Of a stretch of 64,000 bases of DNA, positions 1-11,479 are shown piece by piece. This DNA is from Morchella semilibera (lineage: Eukaryota > Ascomycota > Pezizomycetes > Pezizales > Morchellaceae): the NCBI GenBank assembly GCA_009192285.1, contig CM018603.1, positions 5,329,613 to 5,393,612 of the forward strand, read 5' to 3'. A program made the position numbers and the translations under genes. The notes under the pieces were generated by a model, which saw nothing but the letters and a program-made list of their open reading frames with translations, had not been told where the DNA came from and made no database searches. Every line of letters starts with the position of its first letter. Within the stretch, counting starts at the first letter, position 1.

Positions 1-1050
1 GACGTCAAAGACGCATAAAAATCAATTTCTTACCTGCATCCCGGCGCAGCAAGATAGTCTTGGGCTTTCAAGAGGAATCTTCCGTCGTTAGCCTCTAAAA
101 TCTCGTCTTGTACCTTTTGCCAGGCTAGCGGTCATGGCAGAACCTTGACGCTGATTTTCACTGGGAATTGACGTCACATTGACGATTAGACAGTTCGGTT
201 GATTAACGGGTACATCGTTTATTTAATTCTATGTAATGTAATTGTATGTACGAAATATATGCCTACGCGACTGTCCCCGCGCCTGCCCGCGCGCCCACCT
301 CCCTGCCTGTAGAAGTTGTTGGTTTGAGCGTGTCCTAGAACGTGTCCATTTCGTTGATTTGGGGCATCGATTTGGACATATCCATGGATTCCATTTGGGC
401 GTCTCCATGGCGTCGATTTGGGCATGATCAGAATCCTCTCCAGCTTCAACAGGTATCATGGAGTTTTGATTCACAGGCTGGGCGTGAAATGAAGAATGAA
501 CTCAAACTGACACTATTCTAAGCCGTATTAGGAAGTACTAATGAGATTGGAATTGGGTTGAGTACCTCAGAAATACCAAGCAAATCGTCTATACTCGGTA
601 GCATTGACATATTGGAAACTGTGGTTGTACCTAAGTAGTAAATTAGAGCCGGTACTTGACTTGTAGAGTAAGAATAAGGAACCTACAGCAAGTAGCTTGT
701 GCAACGATGCAGAATAGTTACCTGCCAGGGGCCCAGCATTTCATTTTTATCATCGTTAAAGTGGAGTGGCGAAAGTGGTAACCTGTTAAAGTAGGGCCGT
801 GGGTGTTGAGTAACGGGGCCCGGGCGCACCCGAAAGTCAGACCTTCGTGCAAAAGCTCCTATTGTATCATCTCTCGCTTTAGGTATTTGAATCTCAAGGT
901 AAGTTACGAGGTATTATATCTCCTGTATCATGTATCGCGATGCACAAACTTTCTCTATCGCCCCTGCGTGATAGGCTCTCATATATCAATGATATAATAT
1001 CGTCACCGCATGTCGATGGATCATCACCGGCGGTTACACATGCTCTACCA
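1..1050. other. No gene recognised
   Basis: I see no supportable gene here. Short open frames on both strands at about 220-475 come from a degenerate local repetition of ATTTGGGCATCGAT-like words and are not convincing coding. No TIR or LTR terminus was recognised. Confidence 0.5.
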
Positions 1051-1054
1051 ATTA

Positions 1055-1545
1055 TATAAATGAATCAAAAAAGCATCATTTTCGCTTATTATGTTTCTAT
1101 GTGAAATGAATCACTTTTAATGCGCTCTCTAAAGGGATCAAAAACCGATGGAAAAGGCACCTTTTACTATGGGTAAACGAATCAAAACATGAATCCTTAG
1201 TTCCATTTGATACATTTAAAGTGCTTTTTCTAAAACTTTAAAAGAAAAAAAGAATTGATCTCTCAAGGAACTGAACCTTGGCTATTGCGATTACTTAACC
1301 TGAACCTTATCACCTATGCTATCAGACAATATATTAATTCATTGTTTGAGCTGTGTTGGATTGCCAGAGAAGAAAAGCATCAGAAAATTGGTGAGGAAAA
1401 GGCATCATGGAAAAGCATCATGAAAAATGAATCCGAGTGCCTTTTACAAAAGCATACCCTCTAAATGAATCCTTTGATTCATTTACCAAAACTGACTGTG
1501 TGGAAAACGAATCAAAAGATTCATTTACATGGCTGGTAGAGATGG
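1055..1545 (-). repeat. SINE-like repeat, copy 1 (tRNA-derived promoter)
   Basis: This AT-rich dispersed repeat matches 30605-31190 over most of its length. Read on the minus strand it carries an RNA polymerase III-type A box (TAGCATAGGTG, complement of 1311-1321) and a B box (GGTTCAGTTCC, complement of 1267-1277), 33 nt apart. The B box lies in a perfect 5-bp T-arm-like stem (CAAGG/CCTTG). That arrangement is typical of a tRNA-derived SINE head. The rest is rich in GAATCAAAA and AAAGCATCAT words. The copy lacks the MITE present in copy 2, so it supplies the empty site. Ends are approximate, and a degenerate non-SINE repeat is possible. Confidence 0.5.
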
Positions 1546-1868
1546 GTACCCACCATCCAAACCGTAAATCGATACCTACACCCCCCTTCTCCTAAACCTC
1601 TCCCGTAGCTCGAAGCCCGTATGAATATTATGGTTTGGTTAGCTACAGCAAAGCCTTGAAGAATAACACTATGGAACGATATAATATTTAATTATGAGCA
1701 TCATCTGCCCGTTTCCACCTATAATACAAGGAATATTGCCTGTAATACCATAGTATCAGCCATAATTCAATTGCTGAGGATCTAGTGGGATACCATACCC
1801 GCATAGAAGGACAATGAAGCTGGTAAGTATTTGATACACATATGTGCGTTAAGCCGATACCGGTATTG

Positions 1869-4254
1869 TATCCCTTAACGTGTCAGTAAAAGCTGACCTT
1901 CTCACTTGAGGGTTAGGAGAGTTGTAGGTGGTCCGTGCCGTATCATAAAGTGAGACAGGAGGCAAGCACAGGTGCAAACTAGGGTTAGAGGATATTTTTG
2001 AGAATTCTAGTTGCCCCTTGAGATCCAGATCGATGCGGCTTTCACAAAAATGACCTATTTTGAAGACTTAGAGAACGGATCTAGTTCAGATTGCGAGGGT
2101 CCACCATCAGCTTTACCTTTTCCCAGGACCCGATTAATGGGTAATGATGAGATTCCAGCGATGGATGGGGATAGGTTGGATGATGAAAATTCAGATTGTG
2201 AAAGCATGGCTTTGAGTGATGAGAAACCGGAAAATGCGGAACCACCAATAACTTTTGGTGATGCACTTTTGGAGTTTCCGGACTTTGGTGATATACGATC
2301 CTCATCTAACGAGGATGATGAACCAATTGGAGGAGTAGAGGACATTGAACAGGACGATTACACACCTCCCTCCCTTGAGTCAGTACCCAATTATGACCTT
2401 TTGTCAAGATCCAAACATATAGTGCAACCACGAGTTCCAAGAGATATCGATCTCACTAGCGCGATTGCCTTTTTTAAGTTGTTTGTTTCGGATCAACCTT
2501 TTGATACTTGTGCGACAAATACAAATGCTTATGCCGATTCCAAAAATGCGAGACCAAAAAGTATTAAGAGAACTGGTCGCTTGTTACCATGGCAAGCAAA
2601 ATCTAAAAGAAATTGGCATTGCACAAATGGAAAGGAGTTGATGGTTTGGTTTAGACTTTTGTTATTTATGGGTTTAGTGAAGATGTCTTCGATAAGACTA
2701 TATTGGAGCAGCAATCAGTGTGTTTGTGCTCCGATGAAATATATGGGACTTGTTCGCTTCTAGTAGCTGAAAAGATACTTTCATTTATCACCTCCAATAG
2801 GTTTGGATCGGAGTCCAAATCAAAAAGATGCCGGAATCGCTTGTTATGAGAAAATTGAACCGTTCAGGAAAGCACTTCTTGAAGCGTCACACAGATATCT
2901 TATACCACCTACGGAAGTTTCAATTGATGAAATGATGGTTCGCTTTACCGGCCGATTCTCCCATACTATCAGGATAAAGAATAAGCCAATAAATTAAGGA
3001 TATAAAATATTCGCATTATGTTGGCATGGTTTTATGTATAGTTTTTTGTTCACTTCCCGATCTCAAGGAATAGGTGGCCTCTAACAGATCGAAGGCTGTT
3101 CTCCAACTTCATCCGCCGTAATTCAATTAGCGAAACGACTACCATACACCACATATCGCTTTGACATCTATATGGATAACTACTTTACGAACATTCCTCT
3201 TTTTGCTATTCTTTTAGGCTTAGGAATTGGAGCATGTGGTACCACTAGACCAGGATCGAAAAAATTTCCAACTTCATTTGCAACAAAAAAGACATCTAGT
3301 AAGCTCTCACCGAGTAAACGCCCGGTATGGAATACTCTGGAAGGCGAAGTAGTGGATGGCGTACTAGCACTCCTTTGGATAGATACTAATTACGTTCTAC
3401 TGTTGACTACAATACACTGTGTCAAAGGCCGTCACAACTATATCTGGCGAAATCGGCGATGCCCCAGTAAAACTAGTACAAACGCAAAGATCGTTCGTCC
3501 AATATTCAATGGTAGTCAAACACAAAAGCTCTTGATACCTGTTATTATCAACATGTATAATTTCTATATGGGAGGTGTCGACATTGCAGATCAGAGGCGG
3601 AGCTATTGGCCAACTCAACTCAGAGTTTCACAAAACTGGATTCCATTATTTTTTTGGTGCCTAGATACAGCGATTGTCAATGCTTTTCTACTATATCGGA
3701 CTGTCAATATTATGTCCGGAGTTTTATCCAAATATATTCTTGACCACCGTTCTTTCCGTGAACTCCTATACCAACAACTTCTTTCCGCAGGAAGTACAAC
3801 CAAAAAATTATCAAATATGTCAATTCCTCGACGTCGTATCACACGAGATCTTCCTCCAGCCCGCCTCAACTCAGGGAACCACGAAAAGGTCAAGCAGAAG
3901 AAAAGCGAAGGAGGACGCATTGGGTATTACGCATATCGCTTATGGGAACGGAACCAGGAAAAGCTTGAGGATTCCGGGTATACTCCAGCATCGGGTGGTG
4001 GTAGATCTTTTGGGACTGTTGTTGGGGGTGTTTCGGGTTCACGGTCAGGGAAAGCATCTAAAGGCATGGGTAAAAGAGCTACACAGACTTGCTGTTTTTG
4101 TCCTCTTTGTAAAACTTTCTTATGTGAAGACTGCTGTTTTGAAATGTATCATAAGGGTTGTTGATCGTTGGGTTGAGGTCAGGACGAAGCATTGCATCCC
4201 CACACCTTTGTTGACCCCCACTCAAAAGGGTCACCATTGACACATTAAGGGATA
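1869..4254 (+). mobile_element. piggyBac-superfamily DNA transposon relic
   Basis: Terminal inverted repeats bound a piggyBac transposase relic. The left end at 1869-1885 reads TATCCCTTAACGTGTCA. The right end at 4238-4254 is its inverse with one mismatch. Both contain TTAA (1875-1878 and 4245-4248), the duplication target characteristic of piggyBac elements. TTAA to TTAA is about 2.37 kb, a normal length for the superfamily. The inverted match continues six bases outside TTAA (TATCCC/GGGATA), so either the target was palindromic or the element's ends extend past the TTAA. Confidence 0.8.
2050..4164 (+). pseudogene. piggyBac transposase, stop-riddled
   Basis: One reading frame runs from ATG 2050 to the stop at 4162-4164, about 704 codons, without a frameshift. 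It is broken by in-frame stops at 2761, 2764, 2995 and about 3082. The N-terminus is acidic and low-complexity (Asp/Glu/Ser-rich), as is usual for these transposases. The catalytic region keeps all three Asp motifs of the DDD core: SIDEMMVRFTGR, then DIYMDNYFTN, then FYMGGVDIADQRRSYW. The C-terminus has the cysteine-rich zinc-binding domain (CCFCPLCKTFLCEDCC, ending in CxxH/C-type residues). The TAA stops, and possibly the paired TAGs, fit CAA/CAG changing by C-to-T, consistent with RIP. An upstream TTG at 2011 keeps the frame open, but 2050 is the first ATG. It is inactive as written. Confidence 0.88.
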
Positions 4255-5735
4255 GTGATATAAGAAGCGTTGAGCTCCAAGGTATTAGCGATTAGTGTAT
4301 AGCAAAATAATACATCGAACTAGATATATATACACGAATACTCGTCATCGAGCTAGTGATATTCAACCTCCGATTATTTATCCAGGTTCTGTCATGAAGC
4401 ACGATGCCGAGGGTATCTGGAGGTGGTGTAGGAGCAACATTCCCCCCCGTATTAAAAAAATTCTTGGAACCCCCATCAAGATACCCCCCCAGGGGGTATG
4501 AGATATGTTGGCCTTCGGAGCCGCCTTGGCCTTGGGAGCGGCCTTAGCCTTCGGGGTAGCCTTGGCCTTTGAGGGCCCTCCACGCTCTTTGCGAGTCCGG
4601 CGACGGAGCCCCTTACTCACCGCCGGAGGGGTGGCATCCTGGGACATCCGAGATATCGGTTCGAATACTACAATGTGTGGTGAGATAGGGGTATTAATTA
4701 GGTATATACCTTCTGAACGTATTCTCTGTGATATTCAGTTCCTGACCATATTAGCTGTTGTATATAATGGGGTGGATGCTGTTTATATTTACCTGGGATT
4801 CCCCCTCAACTCTGCTGTCATCATCCGGATCATTGATCCATTCTTCGCCAGTTTCTAGTTGACAGGTCATTCAATAGTTTGAATATCCACTAGAAGCCTT
4901 TCTCGGCTTAGAAGATAGGTCTTTCATATCGATCACGGGGCCAATCTGCAGGAATTTCGAATGGGGGCTCGTGTGAAACAACTCTGGCGATCCCTTCGGG
5001 AGTGAGGTTCCTACGAACAATAGAAAGGAATAGGTGCTCTGCGGGTTCCCCATTCTGTATCACCAATACATGGGATCGGCTCCATGGGGATGTCGGCTGA
5101 GTGGAGGGGCTCGTCCTTGAACTAATCTTTCTTGAGGGCGGCAGTCTTTCGAGCTGTTATCCGGAGTTGGAGGATTGGTATCGAGACTGCCACCTAGGAA
5201 ACCAATGAATTCGCAATGAGAGTTCTCTGACCCCTCTACTCTGGGACTCGGCGACGGAATATACGGCTGAGCTAATGGAGGACTATATTAACTTGCTGAA
5301 GGAGAGCTGTATCTGCGGCCGTTCCTTACGGGAGAGTCGTGGGCCGGCTCTCTAGATTCCATGAGGACGATCTGAATACAGCCAAACCTCCTCCAACCGA
5401 TCAATACAACCATTTATCACTAGGTTATCCGGCGGCATTGCCAGTGGAGGGCGTTTTAAAAGGCTATGCAATTGTACGTCCTTTGGCGCGAATGGGACTC
5501 CTCATGCCGTCAAATCTGAAAGAGAACGGAAGAAATACCAAGAATCAATCGACGCATCCACCCTGCTATACCCACATCTCGAAGAACGGCGGCAGCACGC
5601 TCTATATGCAAACACGAGACTAGCAACAAACCTTGTAGCTCCCCCCCCCTGTCGTGTTTAGACAAAGAACCAAAACTAACCTCTGTCTGCGCAGGTTGCG
5701 AGGCATCGTCGGGAGAGCCGTAGTCAGAGCTGGAT
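4255..5735. other. Unassigned, possible coding remnants
   Basis: No gene could be assigned. On the minus strand, 4378-4647 encodes a Lys/Ala/Pro repeat (KAKAAPKAKAAPKA) like a basic tail. On the plus strand, about 5240-5630 has protein-like composition in one frame with stops (reading such as SERERKKYQESIDAS), perhaps an exon or a decayed ORF. Neither has a recognisable family. Confidence 0.3.
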
Positions 5736-6053
5736 GTGCCGGAGAATAAAGAAATGAAGTGTTTTGAGGACTACGCATATCAGGAAGCGGGTGTAGATGA
5801 CATGGAGCAAGATAACGGTATCAAATATCCATCTCAGAGAGACGGAAAGATGCTGATACCTATTACCCGCCCACTATATACACCTCTACCGTTGGATATT
5901 TCCCCGCCATTTTGTGGAGAACATCGACGAATTGCCAGATGTCGACATGCGCCAATAAATATATCTACCCGTTCCAGACGAGTGGGGGTGGGCGAGATGA
6001 AAATGACTGAGTCGAGGGTCAAGGGGATTATACCCGTGGAGCTATGTAGTTAG
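5736..6053 (+). CDS. Hypothetical ORF, 105 aa
   Basis: This is an uninterrupted plus-strand ORF that I do not recognise. The first part is acidic (about residues 1-45, rich in Glu, Asp and Lys), followed by a Pro-rich stretch (PLYTPLPLDISPP) and an Arg-rich stretch. The start may not be real, since an open frame with a stop lies just upstream. It sits between the piggyBac relic and the first solo LTR with no sign of a partner. It could be a host exon fragment or chance. Confidence 0.2.
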   Translation: MPENKEMKCFEDYAYQEAGVDDMEQDNGIKYPSQRDGKMLIPITRPLYTPLPLDISPPFCGEHRRIARCRHAPINISTRSRRVGVGEMKMTESRVKGIIPVELCS

Positions 6054-6261
6054 GTTTAACGAACGAGCTGGACGATACAGAATTGGACTAGGATGATATT
6101 ACGGAGGTCCCGCGAAGACTCCCGGACAAAAATCAACTAATTCTAGCATATCAATATTTATACAAATCAAACCCAGATGAATACCATTATCCTTAGAACG
6201 TCGGGCCAAAGCAAATTAGAGTGACCTAACGCAAAGTAGAAATCCTGATATAGTAAACCCA

Positions 6262-6661
6262 TTTCATGGATATACTAGGGTCGGAAAACTGGAAGGATTG
6301 GCAAGGCTGGGATTATTGTGCGCTAGGAGGAGGAGATGGGTCAGAATAGTTTCTATGGGTTTCTATTACTCAAAGGAGTGAGTTAGAGTTGGAGTTACGC
6401 GAGGGTATGAGTCAAGCTTGGCGACGGGGTAATGGATATATAAAGGAGACAAGGGCGCCTACTCCTGTACATTCTTTCTTTCTCTTTTCTCTTTACGCAA
6501 CGTCTTCTGTATCCACATACCAATCCATTATAGTCTCTATTATATACTAGTAACTATCGCCGCCCCTTTGCTTTCCCTTATATATCTTCCTCTCTTGGAG
6601 GTATCGCTGTTATTATTACGCACTTTACGAAACGAAGCTGCGCCCCAACGCCCCCTTGAGA
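6262..6661 (+). mobile_element. Solo LTR, family C (TSD ACCCA)
   Basis: This 400-bp solo LTR runs from TTTCATGGATA to CCCCCTTGAGA. It is flanked by perfect 5-bp duplications ACCCA (6257-6261 and 6662-6666). It is homologous to 58189-58591 and to the split copy at 20280-22056. It contains a TATA-like ATATATAAAG at about 6438. The termini are not TG..CA. Confidence 0.85.
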
Positions 6662-6676
6662 ACCCAAGACCAATGT

Positions 6677-7128
6677 TATCACAGAGCAAAGCGAGAGCGG
6701 AGTCGAGACTTGCCAAAGTATAACACCAAAGCAAAGCGAGGCGAGGCGAGGCGGGATGAAGCGGAAAGTTGGAGTGAGGCAGAGTACAGTGGGTTACTAG
6801 GAACGAGAGATGAAGCAGAGGTCAGAGTAGGGAACTAGGAGTCCCAAAGTTTGCATTACGTAGTTGACAGGGAGGTTGTGTGAAGAAGAAAGAAAAAGAA
6901 GAGAAACCCTACAAGCAAGGGAGAGAGCTCCCTATATATAGCCCCAGAATACCTTCACTGACTTATCTAATTGAAACTCATAGAGCCCCAAGGAAAACCT
7001 CCCATTACAAATACACGCATACCGTTGACTCATAGAACCCTTGTAACCAAGTATCGTAGAATACCATAGAAAATTCTTGACTAATCCTTCTTACCGCAAT
7101 GTCACTAAGAACACTCCACACCGTAATA
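6677..7128 (-). mobile_element. LTR family D, minus
   Basis: This is a minus-oriented LTR-D, beginning TATCACAGAGC and ending CCGTAATA, about 75% alike by eye to 55886-56527. It holds the empty site for the MITE found in that copy (CCCTACAAG at about 6916). No clean TSD was found, so an end may be altered. Confidence 0.65.
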
Positions 7129-7141
7129 TATATTAGGTCCC

Positions 7142-7773
7142 TGTGACGGAGTAACCCGACGCAAAGAAGAAGATGACAATGATGACGCAGAGGAACTCGA
7201 GGAGCACAGTGTACTCGACGAGGGGGCCGATGAAGACAGGGACAACACTGGCAGACACAAGCACAAGCACCGGCGAAGGCAAAGGCAAGAGCGAGGGCAC
7301 AGGAGCACAGAGCAGGGGGAGTGAGGACCGAATGGACCTCAACGAGAACGATGAGAGGTACTATGAGTTTCCTCTTGTCAGAGGATCGAATCTTTGGTAC
7401 AAGAGACTATGGCTTAGAAATAGGAGTAGATTCCTATGTACCGAGATAACAGGAAGACGAGACAGAGAGAAAAGAAAGAAAGAACTAAGGAAAACATCTA
7501 TCCCCGCTATTTGACACACCTCCTTCACTGGTCCGCTATGACTCACACTTTCGCTCATAGAACCCCATAGAAGCCCGTCGCTACCACACCTCGTAATCCT
7601 CCCCACCATCTCCGCTATTCTACATTACCAATCCATCACGCCATCGAACCTCCTAGAACCCAATGACGACAACCTTCAACTCGCATTCCCCGCTCTCGCT
7701 TAATATTACCACAACAACCATAACCATGCATCACCTACCGGACTGTCGGGACCGATGCCAAGACGCCGGGACA
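7142..7773 (-). mobile_element. LTR family A, probable 3' LTR of gypsy relic G1
   Basis: This 632-bp LTR-A runs TGTGACGGAGTAACC to CGCCGGGACA. Identical 5-mers GTCCC flank it (7137-7141, 7774-7778), as for a solo LTR. However, on the minus strand a purine tract (AGAGGGGGAC) and the pol stop codon lie directly upstream of it, the same spacing as at the G2 3' LTR. It may therefore be the 3' LTR of G1, with the right-hand GTCCC being part of the polypurine tract. Confidence 0.8.
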
Positions 7774-8382
7774 GTCCCCCTCTGACGCCTAGGTCCTCTT
7801 AGTAGGCTTGCGTGGGTATCGTTCGTGAAAGTCTTTAATCAACTCAGGAGAGTTATTTAAGTCTCCGTAGGGTTGCTATGATTGCTCGTCGTGACCGGTA
7901 TACCAAACAAGATACTCAAGTCTTCCGCGACAGTTCTGAGAGTTCAAAATAGTATCAACTTCCCACTCCTGTTCTCCTTCAATCTCAACTGGGGGTGGGG
8001 GCAATAATACTTGTCCTGAGACTGAGTTGTTGGCGGCGGGCGAAAGTAACGAAACATGAAACACCTAGGTGCACCTTCATCAAGAGGGGTAGTATAAGTT
8101 CATAGGCATAGGAGCTAACAATTCGTGAGATTGGGTAAGGTCTAATTTGTTTGCAATCCAGCTTCTTCGAAGGTCTTTTGGTAAGTAAATTTCTAGTTGA
8201 CAGCCATACCTTGTCTCAGATAGCATAGCGTGGTGTGGGGGTCCAGCTGGCGTTGGCTGATTCCTCCTGAATTTGTTGGGCTCTAAACATCTCTGCGTGA
8301 AGGAAGTCAAACACCTCTGACATGTCTCTTGCCAGGGTATTGGCTTGATCCTCGTTGGTAGTGGTACCATGCCGTAGCAGTC

Positions 8383-8901
8383 TATCACGGCGTGGAGCGC
8401 GGTTTAGTGGTGTTGCGGGAAGAGGGATTAGTCAGGGATTTTCTTATGTTCTTTGGGTTTCGGTATCAGGGGTTTGGTTCGGAGATAGGGTTTCGGGTAT
8501 AGGGGATAAGGCCGGGTTCGGATATAAGGGTCTTGGGAGGTTCTATGGGGTTCTGTATAGGGTTATTGGGTTAGTGATTGGGTCGAGTAGTGTGATATAT
8601 ATATGGGCCTTGCCCTCGCTTGTAGATAGTTTCTTTCCTTTCCTCTTCACGCAACCTTCCTATCCTCTAGCCAATACAAGCTTTAGGATCTCTCATTACT
8701 CTGAGTGTCCCCACTCCTAACCTCCCAAAGGTAGGCGGAGACCCTAGAATCCTCGCCTCGTAACTCCCGTCTCGCTCTGCTCTTCGTCCCCGACCCCACT
8801 CTTTGCTCTGCCCAAGTCTCGTACCTCTTAATCGTACTTAGTCCAGCCTTGGTTGTGTACCTTGGCACTCTCGGTCCTCGTCCCCACTTTGCTCCGTGAT
8901 A
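8383..8901 (+). mobile_element. Solo LTR, family D (TSD CAGTC)
   Basis: This 519-bp LTR-D runs TATCACGGCGTGG to GCTCCGTGATA, with an 8-bp terminal inverted repeat TATCACGG/CCGTGATA. It has perfect flanking duplications CAGTC (8378-8382, 8902-8906). It splits the G1 integrase frame. A TATATATATGGG box lies at about 8599. Confidence 0.9.
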
Positions 8902-9387
8902 CAGTCCAAAGTTCATTTGCGGGTGACATCATAGTTCTATTCGAAGGAGGAGAGCTTAGTTGATTCTGATATATGTTTATTGGTAGCGAACTTGACCATA
9001 GCAAGGTAGGTAACCCAATTATCCTGTTGATAATCCATATAAATTTAAAGATATTGTTCCATAATGGCATTAATCCTTTCAGTCTGGCCTTTGGTTTGTG
9101 AGTGAAAGGCCGTAGAGTAACGGGGTGAGATTTCAAGGCGCTCGCACAATGATTTCCATAAATCGGAGGTAAATTGAGTGCCCCAATCTGGGACTATTTT
9201 TTCTGGTAGACCATGGAATTTCCACACATTCTCTAATACATTCGAGCAACATCTTTAGCTTCTAATTCTTTGGTGCATGGGATAAAATGTCTCATTTTTG
9301 TAAGATGGTTGACGATGATAGGTCTTGCATTGTATCCATTACTCAGTGATAGGTCCGTGATGAAATCTATTGATACCTCTGTCCATG

Positions 9388-10470
9388 TCTAATGGGGCGG
9401 GGTCAGTTTCAGGAATGGAGCGTGGTAAACTCAAGGACAGGGGCGGGGCGGGGTCAGCTCAGGATACATCCGAGGTTAAGCAGGTTCAGGTTCAGGTTCA
9501 GGTTCAGTGTTACGGAACGGGGTCGGGGTACTGAGACGAGGGGTTTATAGCAGGAGCAGGGTCGGGCAGAGAGTCCACAGGGAGTCTGTGAGTTCAACGT
9601 ATACACGGAGGCACCAGTAGATAACTCGGATCACGGTTATAGGCAGGGGCGACAGACAACAGGAGGCCAAGGGTCTAACCGAGGTGGACGGGATCAGGAG
9701 CGGGGTACCAAGGGGCACAACCGAAGATAAGACGCAGCGACGTATAGAACCAAGTATATTTTATTATTGACAGAGGAAAGAACCAGATAGAAAACGGGAA
9801 CAGAAACCTAAAGGGAAAGGTTGATAACAGGAGGTTGCGTAAGGAAAAAAGAGAAGAAAAGACAAAGGAAATCCCAGCTCATATATATAGCAACCCATAC
9901 CATTGCTTACTAATCCGTATCACGGAATCCCATAGAAACCGAAAGAAAGAATCCCCAATACTCATAACCAATCCTCATACTAATACCCGATTCATCCAAC
10001 CCGAAGAGACCCGATACAAATACTAATCGTTTCTTCCGTTCCCTAGCGCCCAAGGTATGCCGTGACATTCAGGTTCAGGTTCGGGTTCAGGTTTGAAGTC
10101 AGGTTCAGAAACAAGATGGAGTCAGAAGGGCCGAAGCCAAAGTAATATATTGCGAAACAGAAAGAAGACGTTGCCTAGAGAGGCAGAAACATAGGAAAGA
10201 ACAAACACTATATATACAACTATCCCCCCGCACCGATGACTCATACCATAAAATCCCATAGAAACTCCTGCACTCCCGTACCACCTATACTATTCCCGAT
10301 AACCCCAATTCTATCCTGTTACTACCCAATCATTCCTAGCGCTTACATCCCATTACCCGAGCTCCTTCCTAACTCATCATTCTACTTCCGACATTGACCG
10401 ATACTATCCAACAACTCTGTTCCGAAGGCGCCTGGGCGGGAGGCGAGATGCAGGGGGCGGAGTCGTGATA
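9388..10470 (-). mobile_element. Solo LTR, family B (TSD CCATG), split by LTR-F
   Basis: This minus-oriented LTR-B runs TCTAATGGGGCGGGG to GGAGTCGTGATA, flanked by CCATG (9383-9387, 10471-10475). It interrupts the G1 integrase core. A second LTR (9508-10067) is inserted into its CAGGTT hexamer array. Confidence 0.88.
9508..10067 (+). mobile_element. Solo LTR, family F (TSD TTCAG)
   Basis: This 560-bp LTR runs TGTTACGGAACGG to ATGCCGTGACA, with an inverted terminal TGTTACGG/CCGTGACA. Flanking TTCAG (9503-9507, 10068-10072) is duplicated from the host hexamer array of LTR-B. A related shorter fragment lies at about 18537-18657. Confidence 0.85.
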
Positions 10471-10844
10471 CCATGTTGCTTTAGGGACCAGGAGGGGGTG
10501 TAGCACCCCTTAAGCGGCATTGTGGTGGGCTTTGCTTCTTCAACAAGTATGGCAGTTTATAACATAGCAGTCAATATATTTCCGAATGTTGGGCCAATAG
10601 TACTTTCAACTTAATAGCTCTAGGGTTTTTGCTCTGCCAGGATGTCCTGCTGATAGTTTATGGTGGTGTTCTTGGAGGAGTATAAGTTGTAATTCTCTGT
10701 TATCCGGTACGGAAAGTTTGGATCGATATAAAAGGAGTCCGTGTTTATTCCCCATGCATTCGGCTAGGGAAATTTATTTCGATTGCTTGGTGCCATCCTT
10801 CAGTCTCATAGCTACGTTGCCTGAGAAACTACCCTCCCGGTAAG

Positions 10845-11475
10845 TGTGACGGAGTAACCCGACGCAAAGAAGAAGATAACAATGATGACGCAGACTGGCT
10901 CGAGGAGCACAGTCTACGCAACGAGGGAACCATCGAAGACAGAGGCAACACCGGGCAGGCACAGACACAGGCACCGGTGAAGGCAAAGGCAAGGGCAAGG
11001 GCACAAGAACACAGGGCAGAGAAAGTGAGGACCGAGTGTACCTCAACGGGAATGATAATGAGTACTATAAGTTTTCTCTTTCGGAGGACAGAGTCTTTGG
11101 TACGAGAGGCTATGGCTTAGAAATAGGAGTAGATTCCTATGTACCGAGATAACAGGAAGACGAGACGGAGAGAAAAGAAAGAAAGAACTAAGGAAAACAT
11201 CTATCCCCGCTATTTAACACACCCCCTCCGCCAGTCCGCCAAGACCCCATGTCGTCATCCACAGAACCCCATAGAAACCCATCGCTACCACACCTCGTAA
11301 TCCTCCCCACCATCCCCGCTATTTCCATTATAGATCTGTCACGACATCGAATCTCCTAGAAACCTATGACGACAACCCCCACCTCTCACTCCCTACTATC
11401 GCTTACATTCCCCTACCAACCACAACCGTGCATCGCCTACCGAACTGTCGGGACAGATGCCAAGACGCTGGGACA
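10845..11475 (-). mobile_element. 3' LTR (family A) of G2
   Basis: This 631-bp LTR-A runs TGTGACGGAGTAACCC to GCTGGGACA. On the minus strand it follows the pol stop codon and a purine-rich tract (CTAGGGGAGGACC), as expected for a 3' LTR. It contains the GGCAAA-type hexamer array (about 10975-11010) and the TTCTATGGGG module. Confidence 0.88.
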
Positions 11476-11479
11476 GATC

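Larger units (their letters stand above)
7774..10844 (-). pseudogene. Ty3/gypsy pol relic G1 (integrase-chromodomain part)
   Basis: This is a minus-strand gypsy pol fragment, broken by stops, frameshifts and two LTR insertions. Read from right to left it holds the RNase H/integrase spacer, the HHCC zinc-binding region (HHKLSAGHPGRAKT, then INCHTC) at about 10500-10700, and the integrase core (SIDFITDLSLSNGYNARP, then LVERTDR-like regions) at about 9000-9390. The C-terminal integrase part follows around 8080-8380 and 8905-8990, and a chromodomain (EWEVDTILNSQ.. EYLVWYTG) at 7870-8060. It is therefore a chromovirus-type element. The right end at 10844 is cut by the 3' LTR of G2. The missing RNase H part may survive at 17981-18164. 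Confidence 0.85.

Noticed and set aside
4505-4858. 117-aa plus ORF with Ala/Leu/Gly-rich start
   Set aside because: Composition mirrors an antisense Lys/Ala/Pro repeat and there is no membrane-protein pattern beyond the repeat.
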